DNA from: JBBRSC01 sp038245795
GTDB taxonomy: Bacteria > Actinomycetota > Acidimicrobiia > Acidimicrobiales > Microtrichaceae
Direction of reading: 5' to 3'
DNA length: 15,758 bases
Assembly: GCA_038245795.1 (NCBI GenBank)
Contig: JBBRSC010000053.1
Location: forward strand, 1 to 15,758
This document shows positions 13,456 to 15,758 of this stretch, one piece after another. The position numbers and the translations under genes were made by a program. The first letter of the stretch is position 1, and each line of letters begins with the position of its first letter. Below the pieces are notes generated by a model. It was not told the DNA's origin. It searched no databases and saw only the letters and a program-made list of their open reading frames with translations.

Positions 13456-14975
13456 TGCTCGGATCCAACGTTGTCGGCCCGGCCGGCCGGGTCGGCATCG
13501 AGGACGTCGTGGACGTAAGCGTCGCGGTCGAGTAGGTCTGTGGCGGCCCGATGAGCGAACCCCACGATCGGGCCGGCGAAAACGGTCGTGGCCAACATCG
13601 CAGTGACCAACACCACCATGGGCGCGCCCATCAGCCTGGGTAGCGGTTCCGTGGGTCGCAGCGCACGATGGGTCGCCGCGGGCCGCCCCCAGAACGCGCC
13701 GCCCCAGATCTTCGTCATCGAGAACAGCGTCAACCCGCTGACCGCCACGCTGATCCCCGTCACCCACCAGAACCCGCCGTCAAAGCCAGCTTGGATCAGC
13801 GAGAACTTGGCGACGAAGCCGCTCAACGGCGGAATTCCGGCGAGGCTGGCAGCGCTCAACGCAAAACACGTCGCAATGACCGGCGATCGACGCATGAGTC
13901 CCCCGATGGCGCTGAGCCGACCTGTCCCCTCGAGATATTCGACCGATCCCGCGGTGAGCAGAAGTGTTGTTTTCAACACCACCTGGTTGAGGCAATACAA
14001 CACGGCGCCCGTGAGTCCGGCCACGGTGAAAAATCCGAGACCCATCACCATGTATCCGACCTGGCTCACGATGTGGAACGACAGGATGCGTTTCATGTCG
14101 TCCTGAGCAATGGCGCCGAGGACGCCAATCACCATTGTGAGCGCGGCGATGACCAGAATGATCGTGTCGACCTTGGACTCGCCGGGCCGGAGCAGTGTCT
14201 GGGTTCGGATGATCGCATAGACACCGACCTTGGTCAGTAGCCCTGCGAACACCGCCGTGATCGGCGAAGGTGCGGTCGGGTAGCTGTCCGGTAGCCAGAA
14301 GAAGAGTGGAAAGAGAGCGGCCTTGATGCCGAAGGTGGCGAAGAGCAGCACACGGAATGCCTCAGCCGTCCCACTGGGCAATTGGTTGAGCTTGAGTGCC
14401 AGGTCGGCCATGTTCACTGTGCCGGTGGCGGCGTAGAGCAATCCCAGCGTGGTCAGAAACAGTGTCGACGCCAACAAGCTGATCACGACGTAGGTCGTGC
14501 CGCGCCGAATCTGTTCGGCACCGCCACCCAATGTCAGCAGGAGATAGCTCGACGACAACATCACCTCGAAGGCCACGAAGAGATTGAAGAGATCGCCCGC
14601 CACCAATGACATGGCGACTCCGGCGGCCAGGAGGAGGTACGTCGGATGGAACGCGGGCGAACGTTCGGCGCCCTTTTCGCCGATGCCGTAGATGAGAACG
14701 GTCAGCAGCATCAGGGCGGAGACGGTGAGCATGGCGGCGCTGAATCGATCGACCATCAGGGTGATCCCCAACGGCGCGGGCCATCCTCCGGCTTGGGTGA
14801 CCACCCGACCGTCGCGGTCCGCTGCGATCAGCAACGCGATACCGAGTCCGAGCAGCCCGCTCAATGTGATGAGGCTGATCCATCGTTGAGCTGGTCGCGA
14901 TCTCGCCATCACCACCGACGCTCCGGCCGCGACGATCGGCCCTGCCACTGGGAGACTCAACAGCAGTGAGTTCAC
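13452..14975 (-). CDS. mnhD: Mrp/Mnh antiporter subunit D (NuoN/L-like)
   Basis: A 507-residue polytopic protein (about 14 helices) of the proton-conducting antiporter family related to complex I NuoL/M/N. The key residues are present: Glu137 in LFVAFEVMLSSSYL, Lys218 in FGIKAALFPLFFWLPDSY, and Lys249 in AGLLTKVGVYAII. These match the conserved Glu/Lys pair needed for transport in characterised MrpD (Glu137 and about Lys219). SFHIVSQVGYMVMGLG is also typical. The last 40 or so residues are hydrophilic. The start is GTG 14975, overlapping the mnhC stop as GTGA. Confidence 0.96.
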   Translation of the reverse strand: MNSLLLSLPVAGPIVAAGASVVMARSRPAQRWISLITLSGLLGLGIALLIAADRDGRVVTQAGGWPAPLGITLMVDRFSAAMLTVSALMLLTVLIYGIGEKGAERSPAFHPTYLLLAAGVAMSLVAGDLFNLFVAFEVMLSSSYLLLTLGGGAEQIRRGTTYVVISLLASTLFLTTLGLLYAATGTVNMADLALKLNQLPSGTAEAFRVLLFATFGIKAALFPLFFWLPDSYPTAPSPITAVFAGLLTKVGVYAIIRTQTLLRPGESKVDTIILVIAALTMVIGVLGAIAQDDMKRILSFHIVSQVGYMVMGLGFFTVAGLTGAVLYCLNQVVLKTTLLLTAGSVEYLEGTGRLSAIGGLMRRSPVIATCFALSAASLAGIPPLSGFVAKFSLIQAGFDGGFWWVTGISVAVSGLTLFSMTKIWGGAFWGRPAATHRALRPTEPLPRLMGAPMVVLVTAMLATTVFAGPIVGFAHRAATDLLDRDAYVHDVLDADPAGRADNVGSEQ

Positions 14976-15424
14976 GAGGTCGGTCCGTTGCCTGAGGGTT
15001 GCCGGGGCGTGGGTGTCGACCCGAGTTCGTCCGAATGGTCGAGTGCTTCGGCGTCCTCGACGTCCTCCGATGTCCCACCTCGCCGCGAAACGAGGCGATC
15101 CTCGACGTCATCCTCAACCTCGTCCGCTCCCGTGAGTGACCAACTCCGAAATGCCAGCGCCAACAGGAACGCGATGGCGCCGAACGAGATCACGATGGCC
15201 GTGAGGATGAGCGCCTGGGGGAGTGGATCGCTCATTGCCGAGCTCGGCGAGTCGCCGATGAAGGCGGGGGTGCCGCGTCTGCCGATGCCTTGAAGGATCA
15301 CGAGGTTGGCGCCGTTGCCCATGAGTCCGATCCCGATGATCAGGCGCGACAGTTGGCGCTGCATCATCAGATACGTTCCGATGCCGAACAGCAACGCAGC
15401 GGTGGCGGCGAGCCCGACGCTCAT
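14972..15424 (-). CDS. mnhC: Mrp/Mnh antiporter subunit C (NuoK-like) with acidic tail
   Basis: A 150-residue protein. Residues 1-97 are the MnhC/NuoK-like domain with three helices: GIGTYLMMQRQLSRLIIGIGLMGNGANLVIL, then DPLPQALILTAIVISFGAIAFLLALAFR. After it comes a tail of about 50 residues that is strongly acidic (EVEDDVEDR, SEDVEDAEALDHSDE) and ends in a Pro/Ser/Gly stretch. Characterised MrpC proteins are near 112 residues, so the tail is an extra. The ATG at 15424 overlaps the upstream mnhB-type stop as ATGA. Confidence 0.94.
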   Translation of the reverse strand: MSVGLAATAALLFGIGTYLMMQRQLSRLIIGIGLMGNGANLVILQGIGRRGTPAFIGDSPSSAMSDPLPQALILTAIVISFGAIAFLLALAFRSWSLTGADEVEDDVEDRLVSRRGGTSEDVEDAEALDHSDELGSTPTPRQPSGNGPTS

Positions 15425-15758
15425 TGACTGACCTCCGTTCGCTCGGTGGCCACGTCGTCGGACCCGGCCCCAGATGTGTCGGACTCGGTCGTGCGGAGGC
15501 CGAAGGCCTCGAACACCATGAGGATCAAACCAACGACCACGAGGTAGACGCCGCTGTCGAAGAACGTCGCCGTCGAGATCTTCGGTGATCCCAACGGGCC
15601 GAGATCGAGTGCGAGCTTCGCGGTCTGCAACACCTCTCCGCCCGCGATGACCGGCACGATGGCTGACACGCCGGCCACGAACAATCCTGACCCGAGGATC
15701 CGCCACGGCGAGATCCTCTCCGCTCGCTCCAACTCGTCCATCCCGCCCGCCGCGTACC
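15421..15758 (-). CDS. mnhB: Mrp/Mnh antiporter subunit B domain, 5' end cut by right edge
   Basis: The open frame reaches the right edge without a stop. The visible part is the second half of an MnhB domain: RILGSGLFVAGVSAIVPVI, then KISTATFFDSGVYLVVVGLILMVFEAFG, where the T/S-x-x-x-FD-x-GVYLVVVG block is the family hallmark. A hydrophilic tail follows. The usual MnhB N-terminus with its PGGGF motif is absent, so the ATG at 15741 is probably internal and the real start lies outside. The frame upstream of that ATG reads YAAGG and may belong to an MnhA-MnhB fusion, which is common. Its stop overlaps mnhC. Confidence 0.85.
   Translation of the reverse strand, partial: YAAGGMDELERAERISPWRILGSGLFVAGVSAIVPVIAGGEVLQTAKLALDLGPLGSPKISTATFFDSGVYLVVVGLILMVFEAFGLRTTESDTSGAGSDDVATERTEVSQ

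Noticed and set aside
1..15758. Insertion sequences, phage genes, CRISPR arrays, defence systems
   Set aside because: No transposase or integrase motif, no regularly spaced direct repeats and no defence-type domains were seen on either strand.

Overview
The window reads as chromosomal DNA of a high-GC actinobacterium, most likely of the class Acidimicrobiia (Ilumatobacter-like). Evidence: GTG starts are frequent, TopA has a Lys/Ala-rich tail and no visible zinc ribbon, and the order helicase / BldG-like STAS / topA / MFS / tmk / holB resembles the conserved actinobacterial neighbourhood. The class assignment is inference from gene content and composition. No mobile element, phage gene or CRISPR array was seen.

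Left part (1-2797). The start of a probable DEAD/DEAH-box helicase runs off the left edge, divergent from a small STAS anti-sigma-factor antagonist. An acyl-CoA dehydrogenase and a type IV prepilin-like protein follow, both on the minus strand. The prepilin appears to carry two related head domains.

Middle part (2881-9167). This is a plus-strand information-processing block: topA (topoisomerase I), an MFS exporter, tmk (dTMP kinase), holB (DNA polymerase III delta prime) and tRNA-Thr(CGT). MFS and tmk overlap by 8 nt, and tmk and holB overlap by 4 nt. A DUF4126 membrane protein follows.

Right part (9254-15758). A minus-strand lipoprotein gene with a good promoter and terminator is divergent from a membrane-anchored multicopper oxidase. 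That oxidase consists of a cupredoxin domain followed by a two-domain laccase-like module. The 314-bp gap between the two genes holds a cluster of GTTCCGCT elements, including a near-perfect palindrome, which looks like an operator. Convergent with the oxidase is an Mrp/Mnh cation/proton antiporter operon, read right to left as B(partial)-C-D-E-F-G. Every junction in it is a 4-nt stop/start overlap.

Several monocistronic genes have a TAnnnT box 6-7 nt before the start codon and no Shine-Dalgarno sequence, which suggests leaderless transcripts. Most of the window is housekeeping. The least ordinary items are the tandem-head pilin, the cupredoxin-oxidase fusion with its operator cluster, and a marked excess of GATC.
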